Positions 52,645 through 63,090 of a DNA stretch of 64,000 nucleotides are shown piece after piece (the stretch's first letter is position 1; the number at the start of each line of letters is the position of its first letter). The position numbers and the translations under genes are program-made. The notes below the pieces were generated by a model, which was not told the origin of the DNA, searched no databases, and saw only the letters and a program-made list of their open reading frames with translations. Source of the DNA: an uncultured Prevotella sp. (GTDB lineage: Bacteria > Bacteroidota > Bacteroidia > Bacteroidales > Bacteroidaceae); NCBI GenBank assembly GCA_900541575.1, contig UQKO01000008.1, positions 1 to 64,000 on the forward strand. The letters are read 5' to 3'.

Positions 52645-52682
52645 GCAATCAAGCTTGCTTGAATTGCTGAGCCGCAGCCGAT
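52645..52682. repeat. 38-bp dispersed repeat, copy 2 (inverted)
   Basis: Inverse of 15443-15480 with 36 of 38 bases identical (GCAATCAAGCTTG ... CTTGAATTGCTGAG ... CAGCCGAT). It lies between the LytTR fragment and the giant gene's terminator. The surrounding 52587-52850 has no gene I can support. Confidence 0.7.
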
Positions 52683-52849
52683 GATGTCAATAAAAAAACC
52701 AATGAAAAACATAGCAGAGCAAGCGTAGCGACACCCTAGGTTAACACATGTTGGAATAGTCGCGCCCTGAAAGAGCAAAAGCATTAAACGTGCGCTTTGG
52801 TTCTTCTCCATACAGCAATAATTCAGATTACTACACGCGTTGGCAGAAT

Positions 52850-52921
52850 TAGTAAAAACAAGTTGACGGGTTAACGGGTAAGTTTGCCCATATAGCATAC
52901 TTACGCGTCAACCCGTCAACA
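52850..52921 (-). terminator. Terminator of the giant gene
   Basis: GTTGACGGGTT (52862-52872) pairs perfectly with AACCCGTCAAC (52910-52920), with further inner pairing (GGGTAAGT facing ACTTACGC). On the minus strand it is followed by TTGTTTTTAC. It lies 21 bases past the stop of the giant gene. Confidence 0.75.
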
Positions 52922-52941
52922 GGTTAATCAATATTTCGTTC

Positions 52942-55900
52942 CTACTTCATCAACTTGGCAGTATGGCTCTTGCCGTCTGCCGTCTGTACGGTGATGTAGT
53001 ACACACCCTCGGCATAGCGCGACATATCAATGCGCTCCGTGTCGGGTGCGGGGTTCTGGTTGATGTACAACAGCTGGCCATTGGTAGCGTGAATGGTGAT
53101 AAGACGCATGGCCGGACCATTGGTGCTTGCTGTCACGTGCGTCTTGACGCGACGTGGCATAATGTTCACCTGAGGACCCTCAGCATCTGTCACACCTGTC
53201 ACGGTGGGCAACTCTATGGCAAACGGCTCGTTGAGCGTACCAATCATGGCATTATCAACATAGGTCAGAGCAGCGTTGGTTGAACATATCTGACCATTGT
53301 GTGCCACGCGCACATCAAGTTGCGGTCCATTGCCATCGCCACTGATGGTTATGAAATACAGACCATCAATTTCGACCGATGTACCACGGCACTCGTCGTC
53401 AGCAAACACACCTATCTCGGCACCACTTACGGGTTGGCCGCCTTGCGTGATGCGTGCTATAACCGTCATGTTGTTGGGATAAGCATGGCGATCAACAGGC
53501 GGGAAGGCCGACTGCACCTCGTTACTATTGGCAGCCTTGCGGCGGCGCATCTTGCTGGCAGGAGCCGCAGTGGGATAAGCAAGCTGGCGGCTGTTATCAG
53601 CTGCGCTGAAGTACATGTAGCCCTGTCCGGGTTCCATAGCCTCGAGCGAACCTATCCACTCATAGTCCTGATACATGGCAAATCCGTTCTGGCCCTTCAC
53701 AATATCACCCGTAACGGGTGCCGCCGGTGCAAAGGCATAGAGTGGCGATGCGGTGTAAATGGGCGTGTAACCGAGCCATGTCCAGCCCTTGGCCAGTGTG
53801 ACAGGCGTGGTGGCAGTAGTCACCTGTTCGCCCTTCACGCTGAAGTCAGCGGGCTGCTCCATATAGAGCATGTACATTTCCTTCACACTAAGCTTGTCAA
53901 GACCACCCGTCCAGGCCAGATTGTCGGCAGCGGGCACTGCAAACTGCTTTTGGTTCTTGAGCATGCGGGCTGTTGCAGCCACGGGGGCAAAGGTGCCGGT
54001 CACGGTGGCATCAACTGGCGTCACGCTGAACGACAACCACTGCCAGCCCTGATGCAGACAGAACTGCTGCTCTACGGCGTTGGTAGCATTAAGCACATAT
54101 GGTTTCGTTACGCTGCCGTACACGGCATTGGCGCGGAAGGTCACCTTGTCAGCGGTTTCAACCACCGGGTGTACCTTGCCCGTGGCGGCATGCCATGCCT
54201 TGAAGCTGACGGGCGAGCCCGGGTCGTCGGAGTTGCCATAGATGGTAAGCATGGCAAAGTAGCGGTCGAAGCGCTTGTTGTAGACGGGCGAAGCCACACC
54301 CACACAAGTACCCTTGGCATTGAATGCTGCCACAAGGTCGGCGCCATTCTCTGACGGCACACCGTTGAATTGCAACTGGGCCACCATGTTCATGTTCATG
54401 TCATACTTAGCAGCATCAACACGCCAGTCGGGCTGCTGTCCTGTCACAGTGAGCTGCACGTGGAGCGGCTGTGCCACACCCTGGTTGCCAGTGAGGTAGA
54501 GCGTTGCCTCATAGCGGCCTGTTGCCACCGATGCGGGCACTGTCAGGCGCAACTTGGCTGTGCCAAGGGGCTTGAGCTGTCCGCTCTCGGTATTGAGCGT
54601 GAGCCATGAGGGCAATCCGCTGATAGTCCATGCTTCGGCGGCGCTGCTGTTGTTCACAATCTCAACCTCGGTGGTGAGCTTGTCGGCCTGTTGCTTGGCA
54701 AGCGTCAGCTGGCTGTCGCCCCAGAGCAACTGGTTCTGCTGCACATAGGCCGTCCAACTGATGGGGTCGGCCAAGTTGTTGTTCACATCGCGTATGCCAC
54801 GCAGCGTAAAGTTGACGGTGCACCCCTCGAGCGCAGCGGCCGATTCGTTAAGGGTGATGACCACCTTGCGCTCCGATGCGGTAAAGTTGAATGCCACATT
54901 GCTGAGCTTGGGAGCAGCCTTCAAGCCAGGAGCCTCATCGCCAATGGCAGCCGAGCCATAGAGTTTGGCCTCGTGCGGCTTGGGCAGCGTGGTGGTGGCA
55001 TGGTCGGCCATGTCGGCCACCACTTCGGCCTGGCTGTACTGGTTGAGCTGTATCTTCTCAAACGGATAGTAAGCCACCAGTCCGCTCTCGGTACCTTCGA
55101 GGCGCTGCAAGCGTGCGGCGCGCAACACATCAGCAGTAAGGCGGGCATTCCACAGGCGCAACTCGTCAAGCTGACCGTTGAAGTAATTACTGTACACAAA
55201 GTCGGCAGCCCCCGCAGTCTGTGCGCGGCGCATCACGCCAAGCATCAGGCTGTCGCTCTGCAAGCGGATCGGGGCACTGGGTGTAAACTGTGCCACATTG
55301 TTACCGTCAACGTAGACAGCTGCCGTGCCGTCGTGCAGCACGTTCAGTGCAAAGTGGTGCCATTGGTTGTCAAGGCAGTCGGCTGTGCCAGTGGCCAGCA
55401 TCTGGTCGTTCTGGCTCAGTTGCAGCTGGCCTTGGGCATTGAAAGCAGCCATCACGCCATCGGCATGGGTGCTGAAGAGCGTGGCCTGCTTGCCTGCCTC
55501 GGGCTTGCTGCCCTTAAACCACAGCTCGAGGGCATAATCCTCGTCGGTGGCGGGTGAGCATGAGGTCAGGTCAATGGCAGCATAATCGGTTGTACCATTC
55601 AGGCTGACAGCCTTGTTGGGCGTAGCCATATACCACGAGGCGGCAGGCAGCGTGATGTGGCGCGAGCGGGCCACATCGTTGGCTGTAGTGCCAGTGCCCT
55701 CGTTGAGCGGCCAGTAGCCGGCTATGTCGGCAGTGTTGGCCTGCTTGGCAGTGTACATGTCGGCCTTGGCCTCGACGTATGAGCGGGCAGCGTTCCACAA
55801 GGTGAGTTCCTGCATGGCGCCCTTCATTCCGCCACCTATGCGCAACGGGCCATTGCCGTTGTAGGCGGGCACGGGCTGCGATGCAAACAGGCTGGCGTCG

Positions 55901-58900
55901 GTGTCATCGTAAGCACAGTCGGCAGTGAGTGTGCCGCCCTGGCTGGCGGGCGAATAGCTGAGTGCGAGGTAGGTCCACTTGTCCTTGGGCAGTGTGCCTT
56001 CCGACGTCACCTTGGTGCCGGCCACATCGGCCGTAAGGTGACCCTCGTCGTCAACCGACAGGGTAAACTTGGTAGCTGCTGCGCCATGGCTCAGTATCTG
56101 GCCGGCGCCAGTGTAGTTGAGCCACATGTTAAGGGCGAACGGACGTGCGGCCAAGTCGATGTCGGCCTCGGTTTGTGCACCCTCGGCACCTGTGAGTTGC
56201 AGGGCTACATCGTGGTCAACCTTCGAGCCGTTGAGCTTGCTGGTCACCACAAAGTTTTCGGTCTTGATAAGGCTTGATGCCTTGATGTCCTCGTTGAAGG
56301 TGATTGACACTTCACCGTCGGGGGTGAGCACACCGTTGGCGGGCGACGGGTTGCCCAACAGTTTCGGGCGCGCCACGTCTTTCACCACTTCAATGGTCTC
56401 ACTCTCATTGTTCACCTCGCCACTGCCAAAGTCGCACATGGTGATGGCGCGCAGTTCGTAGGTCTGATCGGGGAAGAGTGCGTTGTTGCTCATGTCGAGC
56501 ACATAGGTGGTCGATGCACCGCTGATAAGCTGGTTGTTGTCGGTAAGGTCGGCCTCATCGTTGACAAACTCCTTGGCCAACTGCCAGTCTACATCGCGGG
56601 CACCCTTGTACTGAATGCGGAAGCCCTTGAACGAACGGAAGTTGCGGTCGTAGCGGCTTACCACCATCTTGAGCTGACTGCCGGTGTTGTGGTTCACCAC
56701 GCGGTCGGGCACGCTGAGCATGATGTCGGAACAGCTGGGCACAAACTGGGCCGAAATGGCCACGGTGTCGGCTATTACCGGGAATGACCCTGTGGGGTCG
56801 CTCTGACACTGCGAGCGCAGGGCGAGCTTGATGTTGTTATACTCCAGCACGCTCTGGTCGGTTTGTGTGAGTTGCAGCTGCTTGCGCAGGGTTTTGCCAG
56901 CCGGCACCAGGAACACGCGGCCGTCGGTCAGTGCCTGGCCGTCGATGCTGAGTTTGGCGCCATTGGGGTTGGTTTCGTCGAGCATAGAGAGCTGGAACCA
57001 CACGTCCTCACCCGTCTCGCTGTCGTTCTGCATGAGCAGGGTAAAGTTGGCGGTAGCGCCTGAGGGCACATCGGTGGCATAGTTATTCTCCACATTGAGT
57101 TTGGGCACTTCTATCTGCATGGTAGCGGCCGATATCTCGGTGCCTGGCTCATAGTACTTGCTCACATACTTGTCCTCATAGGGGCAGCAGGTTTGTCCGC
57201 CACGGGTTATGAAGATGGGGCCGAAACCGTCGGGAGCATTGAACACGTCTACCGACAGGACATCGTCGTCGCCATTCTCCTTGAGCGTATAGCCAATGGT
57301 CTTGGCATTCTCCGAGCTTGAGCCTTGCACAAAGGTATTGCGGGTGCCTGTGGTGGTCTTCACCGTGAGGTCGACACCTGTGCCGTTTATCTCAAATCCG
57401 GTGGTCACACCGCCCACGATCATCACCTCAAACTCCTCGCTGGTTTCGTGGCTCTTGGCCTCGATGGTGCCTACCGAGTTCTCGATGGTGGCACCGGCGT
57501 CGAACGAGTAGTTGCTTATGAGGTACTCTGTGCGGCTGCTCTTGGCCTCAATCTTGGCCTTCTCGTTGTTGGCCAGGGTCTGTGTCCAAAGCGCCATCTG
57601 CGAGTTGTACCACTTCACCTTGTCCTCAAAGGCTATGGGCTTGCCATTGCTGTCGGTGGTCTTGGCGGGGAGCATCATGGTGTAGCTCGGACCGTCAAGC
57701 TTGTCGCCCGACACGGCGGCAGCGCCCCACACGTCCTTGTCGTTGTTGTTCGAACCAAAGCGCGGATCGTCCTTGCTCACCTTCGACACATACACCACCT
57801 CGTTGGTCGTGTTGCTGGTAATGCCCTCTGAGGGGTCGTGCAGCAAACTGTTGCGCACGCTCTCGAGGTTGGGCAGCAGGGTGTTCTCCACATAGTTCTG
57901 CGAATAGTTGAACCCTGTGCCAAACTCCATGCCGGTTGATATAACGTCCTCGCGGGTCACGCCAAAGCCGCCCTTGCCGTCGGGACGTATATCCACACTG
58001 CGGGCATTGCCAAACAAAATGTTGGTGGCGGTGCCTATAAACACGTCGCCGTTGGCGCCCACATAGTCCTCCTCGTCAGACGTGCTCACGCGGTTGGTCG
58101 TAGTGGTGGTGGTAGCGCTTTCCTGACTGTCGGTGATGTCGAGGTTGACCTCGGCACCCACTTCAAGGTCGGCCTTGGTCGACGCTTCGGTTATGACACC
58201 TGCACCCACGCCCACCCAAGTGGCGGCCTCGAAACCGAGCTTGGTGAGGGTGCTCACCTCGTTGTTAGTTACAAACGAACCGGCATACGAAGTGCTTTCG
58301 GTCACAGAGGTGGCTGTCTCATAATAGGCGTTTGAGTTTGAACCCGGGGGGTCGCGCAGCACCATGAGCACCTTGTCGGGGCCTGATGTCACAAAGTTGT
58401 TGCCCGATGGCAGTTCACCAAGCACAATGGCCTTGAAGGTGCCGTTACCGCTCCACTGCTTTTGTGCGCCATTCACGTCGAACACCATGTTAAGCCCCAA
58501 GGTGTACGGTTCTGTGATGTTGGGGAAACCTGCCATAAAGGTGTATTCGGCATGGCCGAGCGAGTCGAGCTGCAGCTGGTTGGTGGCCAAGTTGTTCTCG
58601 TCCTTAAACTTGCCGTCGTCGGCACCTTCAAAGTTCACCACCTGTCCGGCAGCAAACTGGTTGGTGATGGTGACAGTTGACTTCTGCAACGGTACACGGT
58701 CGGTGACGGGATTTTGGGCATCGTCCTGGTTGACGTACTGCTCGTAGCCGTCGAGGGTGAAGGTGTAGCGGCGCAACTGGGTGAACACCGGAGCACCCAT
58801 GGCATAGGTCACTGTGCCCTGCTCGTCGGTGGTGTAGAGCGGCACTTCCTGGCCCTTGGGGTCGCTGAGTGTCACGTACTTGAAGGTGGCGTCGCCAAAG

Positions 58901-61900
58901 GCCGGAGCACCCTTCTGCTTGACATCGAATGTCGGCTCCACGCGGTGAGCCAAGTTGAGCGATGCCACATAGTCGAAGCGTAGCACTTTGCCCTCGTCGG
59001 TGGTGGTGGAGTCGGTCTTGACGGCCAGCGGATTGCTGGCGTCGATGCCAGGAATAGTGGCGCGGTCGAACACAATCTCGGCATTTGACGGCACCTCGAC
59101 ACTGGTCACCTTGTACTGCACGGGGGGTACCAGGGCGGCAAACTCGCCTGTGGCGGGGTCGGTGGTGATGGTGATGGTTTTTACGGCATCGTCATCGCCG
59201 CCACCCACCTGGGCGGTGCTCTTCACTTGCTTGCTTGCTGCTTCATAGTTGCGGGCGTCGGTGGCGTTTTCGTAAGTGTAAGCGCCACCATTGTCCTTGC
59301 GCACCACATTCATGCGGTAGGCATCGCCTGCGCTGAGCTTTATCACGGCCTGGCCAATGTTGGCCTTGCTCTGTGCCAAACCAAGGGGCTTGCCCTTTTC
59401 AACGTCGCCACCTGCCACACGGCCGGCTATTACGACTTTGGTCACATCGGTAAAGTTCACCGGCTCTTCCTTCACAAAGGTGTAGCGTGTGCCAACGCCC
59501 TTGTCGTCGGCGGGGAAACGGCCTGCCGAGGCAAACTCGTGGCCCTGCTTCTTTATCTGTATAAAGTGGTCGCCAATGGGCACACTGATGCTGAAGTGGC
59601 CCTCGCTGTCGCTGGTGATGGGTTCGCCGTCCTTATAGCAGATGTTGCCGTCTACGTAGAAGTTGCAACCCTCCACCGGATAGGTGGTGCCTTCGTACAG
59701 CACCTGACCTGTAACGGGGAAACTTGAGGTGTCCTCAAAGTCGACGCCATTGTGGTTGATTGAATTCTGGCTGACGTAGCGCGAGAGCTTCTGTGGTGTA
59801 AAGCTGTGTACGCCCTTGCTTGGCACAACCGAGTAGTTGGTGCCGCTGCCGGTAAATGGCACACCTTTTATCACATAGTTGCCCTCGGCATCGGTGCGGC
59901 CGTAAATGCTGAATGCATCGTCGGGAGGCACAATGGTGCTGATGCTGTTCGACGACTTGATAGTGCCGTGATGGCCATTGGCCACGCCGCCGGTCTTGCT
60001 ATAGTCGTAAGCGGTAGTCTGATTGGTTATGCCCTCGTCGAGCGGCCAGTACAGATAGAGGTCTTTCTCGTCGCCCGAGAGCTGGTGGTCGTAGGTGGCC
60101 ATCAACTCGGCATCGGCAAGGACTTTGTTCCACACGCGCACCTCGTCGATGTAGCCGTTAAAGTTGTAGCTTGCCAAATCGCTCACATTCGTACCGAAGG
60201 CCAGGTTGTAAAGCTTCTTGCGGTTTTCCTTGGGCATGCCCGTGGCCTTGGTTTCAAACTTCTGCATCTTGCCCTTGGTGTCGATGGCGCGCAGGGTCCA
60301 GTTGGCGGCGCCGTCGGTTGACAGGGCTATGGCATAATAATTGTTGGGTTCGAGCGCCACCGTGGTGGGCGTGTCGGCATACTTGTTAGATGTGGGCAGG
60401 CGCAACGTCAGCTGGTAGGCACCGCTGCTGGTGCGCTGACCAAACAGTGAGAAGTTGTCGTAAGTGTCAATCAGCATGGGCGTTGCATAATTGGTTGCAT
60501 TGCCCGACTCCTTGATGTTGTCGTCGAGGCGGAACCATGCCTGCACGGTGATGGGTACACTGTCCATAAACAGGGCACCGGCCTCCTCACGGTCGAGGGG
60601 CAGCACAAGGCCACCGCCTACATTGTCAACACGCAATGAGTAGAACTGCGATTTGGCCTCGGCATCGTCCTTGGCCTGCACCAAATTGACGCGCACGCCC
60701 TCAACGGCCGTACCTGTGCCATAGGCTATGCGGCCGGCTATGGTGCCGGTGGCCTGGCAAAAGCCGTTGTCGGTGGCCTCGGCGGTCAGCGTGCTGTTGC
60801 CATTACAGTTGATGTACGACAACACGCGGTATTCGTAGTACTGGCCGGGGGCCACATTGTTGTCGTCGAAGGTGTACATCTCCGAGGTGCCCGACACGGT
60901 ATGTATGTCGCTCCAGTTGCCCTTGCTGCCAAGCATACGGCGTGCCACCACATAACGGGTGTTGCCCTCAGATATTTGCTGGGCGTTCCAGGTGAGCTTG
61001 ACGCTGTTGCTGTACAGGCCCTTGCTCACGTTTAACGATGTCACACGGCTGCTGCCGCTGATGGAGCCTACGGCAATGGGCGACTCAAAGGTCTTGCCAA
61101 AGGCTTTCAGCGCAACCTTGAACTCGTAAGAGTCACACACATTCTTGATGCCAGTGTACTCGTATTCGCCCAAGGTGGCATTCACATCGGTGCGGGGCAC
61201 GCTCACGGGGTTGCTCCACTGGGTTGTGCCGGCCAAACGGCTGTACACAAGGAAACTCTGCTCGCTGTTTCTGAAAGCACCATACTTCCAAGTCACCACC
61301 ACGCTCTGCTCTTCAGAACGGGTGTCTACCTTGTCAAATACGAACGACGGCACTATCTTGGTCGTCACTGTGGCCTTGAGGTCGTCTACTATGCCTTCCT
61401 TCCACCCGTCCTTTTGGTAGGTGACGATATACACATATTCGGTTTCAAGGCTTGGCACTTCCACCTCGCATTCGTGAGTTTTATAGTTAACGGCAGCGAT
61501 ACGTTTGGCCGAACTTGCTGATTCGCCTTGCTTGTAGCGGTACACCAGCCACTTGTCTTTCTCGCTGCTCAAGCGGGTGTCGCCCTTGGTGTTCCAAGTC
61601 AGCTTCACGGTTTTGGTCCACTGTTTGGGTTCTGCGCTCAAATTGCCCGGATATGGGCAACCGGGCACGGTGACTGACCAAATAGTGCCATTGTTGTAAC
61701 GCTGGAACACACTGTTCTTGTTGTCCTGAATGGGATCTACCACACTACCCATGCCAATATTCATCGTGGCACTCCATGCGCCCCAATAGTAAATGGTGAC
61801 GGCATTGCGGTTGCTGAACGTGCCGTCGAGCGTCTTGGTCACGCTGGTGGCATTGTCGGCCGCATATACCGAACCATACTTGAGGGAAGTATACGACCTT

Positions 61901-62652
61901 GAATTGTTGAAATAGTAGGTGGGCGCGAAACCCCAGGCTTTCTTATTCGGCAGCTTCGAAGCATTGAATGTAATTTTGCCTGCGGCACTGCGCACAAAAC
62001 TGCCCTTATTGGTTTGGGACTCGTTGATGGCCGAGCCGGCAGTGAAGTTCAAGTACACGTCTATGTTGTCGGGATCATCGCCATTGTCGTTGTTGTCCCA
62101 ACAACCCACAAACCTGATACCGCGCAACTTGCCCTTGCCGTCAGGGGTGCCTTCACCCTCGAGCAATTTCTTTGAAGGGTAAAAGCGGGCGTAGACAGTA
62201 CGCTTTTTGCCGTTCATCACGTCCTTTACAATGGTAAGGCGGCCATACGCTTCGTTGTGACGCACCAGCTTGTCATGACAACGGGGCATTTCGCCCACCA
62301 ATATGTCATTGTAAACGGGGAAATTTTTTATAAGCGGCGAAATAGTTCTGTACTCAACGAATTCATTCGCATATATCTTGATATTGCGCATGGCATCAGG
62401 CTTTCTGTTATCCTTGTCGTAGTCCATGTAACGGAATTCAATGTACGGACGTGCCTCGCTCATGGCTATGTTGTCAATACATATTGTCTTGGCTACATCT
62501 TCGGGGTCGGTGTCTGCCCTCACCACCTGCGGCACAAGGCCCCAGGTCATGAGCAACACGCCCAACATGAGCAACCACCGGCCCAATAGGGGCGGAGGAG
62601 GCACTTTCTTCGCTACCCACTGATGAGGTAATCGTGTAAAGTGTGTGTGCAT
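52942..62652 (-). CDS. Giant multidomain secreted protein with LamG domains and T9SS signal
   Basis: A 3236-residue secreted protein. I start at the ATG at 62650-62652, because a long signal peptide follows ('GRWLLMLGVLLMTWGLVPQV'); an upstream in-frame start at 62709 would lie within the promoter. By rough position: a beta-rich N-terminal part (50-330); fibronectin-like domains (330-640); a CarboxypepD-regulatory-like domain (640-975) that seems split by a LamG/ConA domain (670-870); more carboxypeptidase-regulatory-like domains (975-1400); an unassigned central region (1400-1900) with 'GGQTCCPYEDKY' near 1817; Fn3-like and bacterial Ig-like segments; two more LamG domains (about 2160-2315 and 2350-2525); and a T9SS type A sorting domain (3160-3236) ending 'YAEGVYYITVQTADGKSHTA'. 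LamG and Fn3 domains suggest a surface adhesin or glycan binder. No catalytic site is recognised. It is GC-richer than its neighbours. Confidence 0.85.
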   Translation of the reverse strand: MHTHFTRLPHQWVAKKVPPPPLLGRWLLMLGVLLMTWGLVPQVVRADTDPEDVAKTICIDNIAMSEARPYIEFRYMDYDKDNRKPDAMRNIKIYANEFVEYRTISPLIKNFPVYNDILVGEMPRCHDKLVRHNEAYGRLTIVKDVMNGKKRTVYARFYPSKKLLEGEGTPDGKGKLRGIRFVGCWDNNDNGDDPDNIDVYLNFTAGSAINESQTNKGSFVRSAAGKITFNASKLPNKKAWGFAPTYYFNNSRSYTSLKYGSVYAADNATSVTKTLDGTFSNRNAVTIYYWGAWSATMNIGMGSVVDPIQDNKNSVFQRYNNGTIWSVTVPGCPYPGNLSAEPKQWTKTVKLTWNTKGDTRLSSEKDKWLVYRYKQGESASSAKRIAAVNYKTHECEVEVPSLETEYVYIVTYQKDGWKEGIVDDLKATVTTKIVPSFVFDKVDTRSEEQSVVVTWKYGAFRNSEQSFLVYSRLAGTTQWSNPVSVPRTDVNATLGEYEYTGIKNVCDSYEFKVALKAFGKTFESPIAVGSISGSSRVTSLNVSKGLYSNSVKLTWNAQQISEGNTRYVVARRMLGSKGNWSDIHTVSGTSEMYTFDDNNVAPGQYYEYRVLSYINCNGNSTLTAEATDNGFCQATGTIAGRIAYGTGTAVEGVRVNLVQAKDDAEAKSQFYSLRVDNVGGGLVLPLDREEAGALFMDSVPITVQAWFRLDDNIKESGNATNYATPMLIDTYDNFSLFGQRTSSGAYQLTLRLPTSNKYADTPTTVALEPNNYYAIALSTDGAANWTLRAIDTKGKMQKFETKATGMPKENRKKLYNLAFGTNVSDLASYNFNGYIDEVRVWNKVLADAELMATYDHQLSGDEKDLYLYWPLDEGITNQTTAYDYSKTGGVANGHHGTIKSSNSISTIVPPDDAFSIYGRTDAEGNYVIKGVPFTGSGTNYSVVPSKGVHSFTPQKLSRYVSQNSINHNGVDFEDTSSFPVTGQVLYEGTTYPVEGCNFYVDGNICYKDGEPITSDSEGHFSISVPIGDHFIQIKKQGHEFASAGRFPADDKGVGTRYTFVKEEPVNFTDVTKVVIAGRVAGGDVEKGKPLGLAQSKANIGQAVIKLSAGDAYRMNVVRKDNGGAYTYENATDARNYEAASKQVKSTAQVGGGDDDAVKTITITTDPATGEFAALVPPVQYKVTSVEVPSNAEIVFDRATIPGIDASNPLAVKTDSTTTDEGKVLRFDYVASLNLAHRVEPTFDVKQKGAPAFGDATFKYVTLSDPKGQEVPLYTTDEQGTVTYAMGAPVFTQLRRYTFTLDGYEQYVNQDDAQNPVTDRVPLQKSTVTITNQFAAGQVVNFEGADDGKFKDENNLATNQLQLDSLGHAEYTFMAGFPNITEPYTLGLNMVFDVNGAQKQWSGNGTFKAIVLGELPSGNNFVTSGPDKVLMVLRDPPGSNSNAYYETATSVTESTSYAGSFVTNNEVSTLTKLGFEAATWVGVGAGVITEASTKADLEVGAEVNLDITDSQESATTTTTTNRVSTSDEEDYVGANGDVFIGTATNILFGNARSVDIRPDGKGGFGVTREDVISTGMEFGTGFNYSQNYVENTLLPNLESVRNSLLHDPSEGITSNTTNEVVYVSKVSKDDPRFGSNNNDKDVWGAAAVSGDKLDGPSYTMMLPAKTTDSNGKPIAFEDKVKWYNSQMALWTQTLANNEKAKIEAKSSRTEYLISNYSFDAGATIENSVGTIEAKSHETSEEFEVMIVGGVTTGFEINGTGVDLTVKTTTGTRNTFVQGSSSENAKTIGYTLKENGDDDVLSVDVFNAPDGFGPIFITRGGQTCCPYEDKYVSKYYEPGTEISAATMQIEVPKLNVENNYATDVPSGATANFTLLMQNDSETGEDVWFQLSMLDETNPNGAKLSIDGQALTDGRVFLVPAGKTLRKQLQLTQTDQSVLEYNNIKLALRSQCQSDPTGSFPVIADTVAISAQFVPSCSDIMLSVPDRVVNHNTGSQLKMVVSRYDRNFRSFKGFRIQYKGARDVDWQLAKEFVNDEADLTDNNQLISGASTTYVLDMSNNALFPDQTYELRAITMCDFGSGEVNNESETIEVVKDVARPKLLGNPSPANGVLTPDGEVSITFNEDIKASSLIKTENFVVTSKLNGSKVDHDVALQLTGAEGAQTEADIDLAARPFALNMWLNYTGAGQILSHGAAATKFTLSVDDEGHLTADVAGTKVTSEGTLPKDKWTYLALSYSPASQGGTLTADCAYDDTDASLFASQPVPAYNGNGPLRIGGGMKGAMQELTLWNAARSYVEAKADMYTAKQANTADIAGYWPLNEGTGTTANDVARSRHITLPAASWYMATPNKAVSLNGTTDYAAIDLTSCSPATDEDYALELWFKGSKPEAGKQATLFSTHADGVMAAFNAQGQLQLSQNDQMLATGTADCLDNQWHHFALNVLHDGTAAVYVDGNNVAQFTPSAPIRLQSDSLMLGVMRRAQTAGAADFVYSNYFNGQLDELRLWNARLTADVLRAARLQRLEGTESGLVAYYPFEKIQLNQYSQAEVVADMADHATTTLPKPHEAKLYGSAAIGDEAPGLKAAPKLSNVAFNFTASERKVVITLNESAAALEGCTVNFTLRGIRDVNNNLADPISWTAYVQQNQLLWGDSQLTLAKQQADKLTTEVEIVNNSSAAEAWTISGLPSWLTLNTESGQLKPLGTAKLRLTVPASVATGRYEATLYLTGNQGVAQPLHVQLTVTGQQPDWRVDAAKYDMNMNMVAQLQFNGVPSENGADLVAAFNAKGTCVGVASPVYNKRFDRYFAMLTIYGNSDDPGSPVSFKAWHAATGKVHPVVETADKVTFRANAVYGSVTKPYVLNATNAVEQQFCLHQGWQWLSFSVTPVDATVTGTFAPVAATARMLKNQKQFAVPAADNLAWTGGLDKLSVKEMYMLYMEQPADFSVKGEQVTTATTPVTLAKGWTWLGYTPIYTASPLYAFAPAAPVTGDIVKGQNGFAMYQDYEWIGSLEAMEPGQGYMYFSAADNSRQLAYPTAAPASKMRRRKAANSNEVQSAFPPVDRHAYPNNMTVIARITQGGQPVSGAEIGVFADDECRGTSVEIDGLYFITISGDGNGPQLDVRVAHNGQICSTNAALTYVDNAMIGTLNEPFAIELPTVTGVTDAEGPQVNIMPRRVKTHVTASTNGPAMRLITIHATNGQLLYINQNPAPDTERIDMSRYAEGVYYITVQTADGKSHTAKLMK

Positions 62653-62690
62653 AATGAGATAAATGTTTATGAATTTAGTGAAATTGTTTA

Positions 62691-62723
62691 CAAATTTAAG
62701 TATTGTCATCGTTTCGATGCAAA
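62691..62723 (-). promoter_or_regulatory. Promoter TTTG-N21-TAAATTTG of the giant gene
   Basis: TAAATTTG (62691-62698) and TTTG (62720-62723) on the minus strand. It gives a leader of about 32 bases. A repeat-rich stretch starts 14 bases upstream of the -33 box. Confidence 0.65.
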
Positions 62724-62736
62724 CGATTGCCCTGTC

Positions 62737-62934
62737 TTGTTGTCCGATTGCTCATAAGTTGTTGTCCGATTGGTACCAATCGGACACTTTACCCGTTTTT
62801 TGCACCGGAAAGGCCGTTTTAGCGATAAAATGGGGCATTTCTGCGATGAAATGGGGCATTTTTGCACTTTACGCCCCTCATCTGCACGTTTACACGCTTT
62901 TTACCTACATCTTACACTTTTTGCCTGCACTGCA
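62737..62934. repeat. Loose 22-bp repeats and 24-bp palindrome upstream of the giant gene
   Basis: TTGTTGTCCGATTG occurs at 62737 and 62759, exactly 22 bp apart, and the second copy is closed by its inverse to give a perfect 24-bp palindrome (62763-62786, centre GGT/ACC). AAATGGGGCATTT follows twice, 21 bp apart (62828 and 62849). Two related TTACAC-T-CCT-CA segments follow (62890 and 62912). Phase is less strict than at 41.4 and 50.2 kb. Confidence 0.55.
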
Positions 62935-63090
62935 TTGATTTTCAATGCGTTACGGCGTGTAGGTAACTCTGCACTGTGCCTACACAGCGTAACGCGATGA
63001 AAGTCTGCGCAGTACAGACAAAAGTCACTTTTCACTTTATGGGTGGATAGACGGTACTGGAGGACATTACCGTCCTTAAAAGCGCAAACA

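Noticed and set aside
52608..52898. 96-codon minus-strand ORF between the LytTR fragment and the giant gene
   Set aside because: It overlaps the giant gene's terminator hairpin and the 38-bp repeat, and has no conserved pattern.
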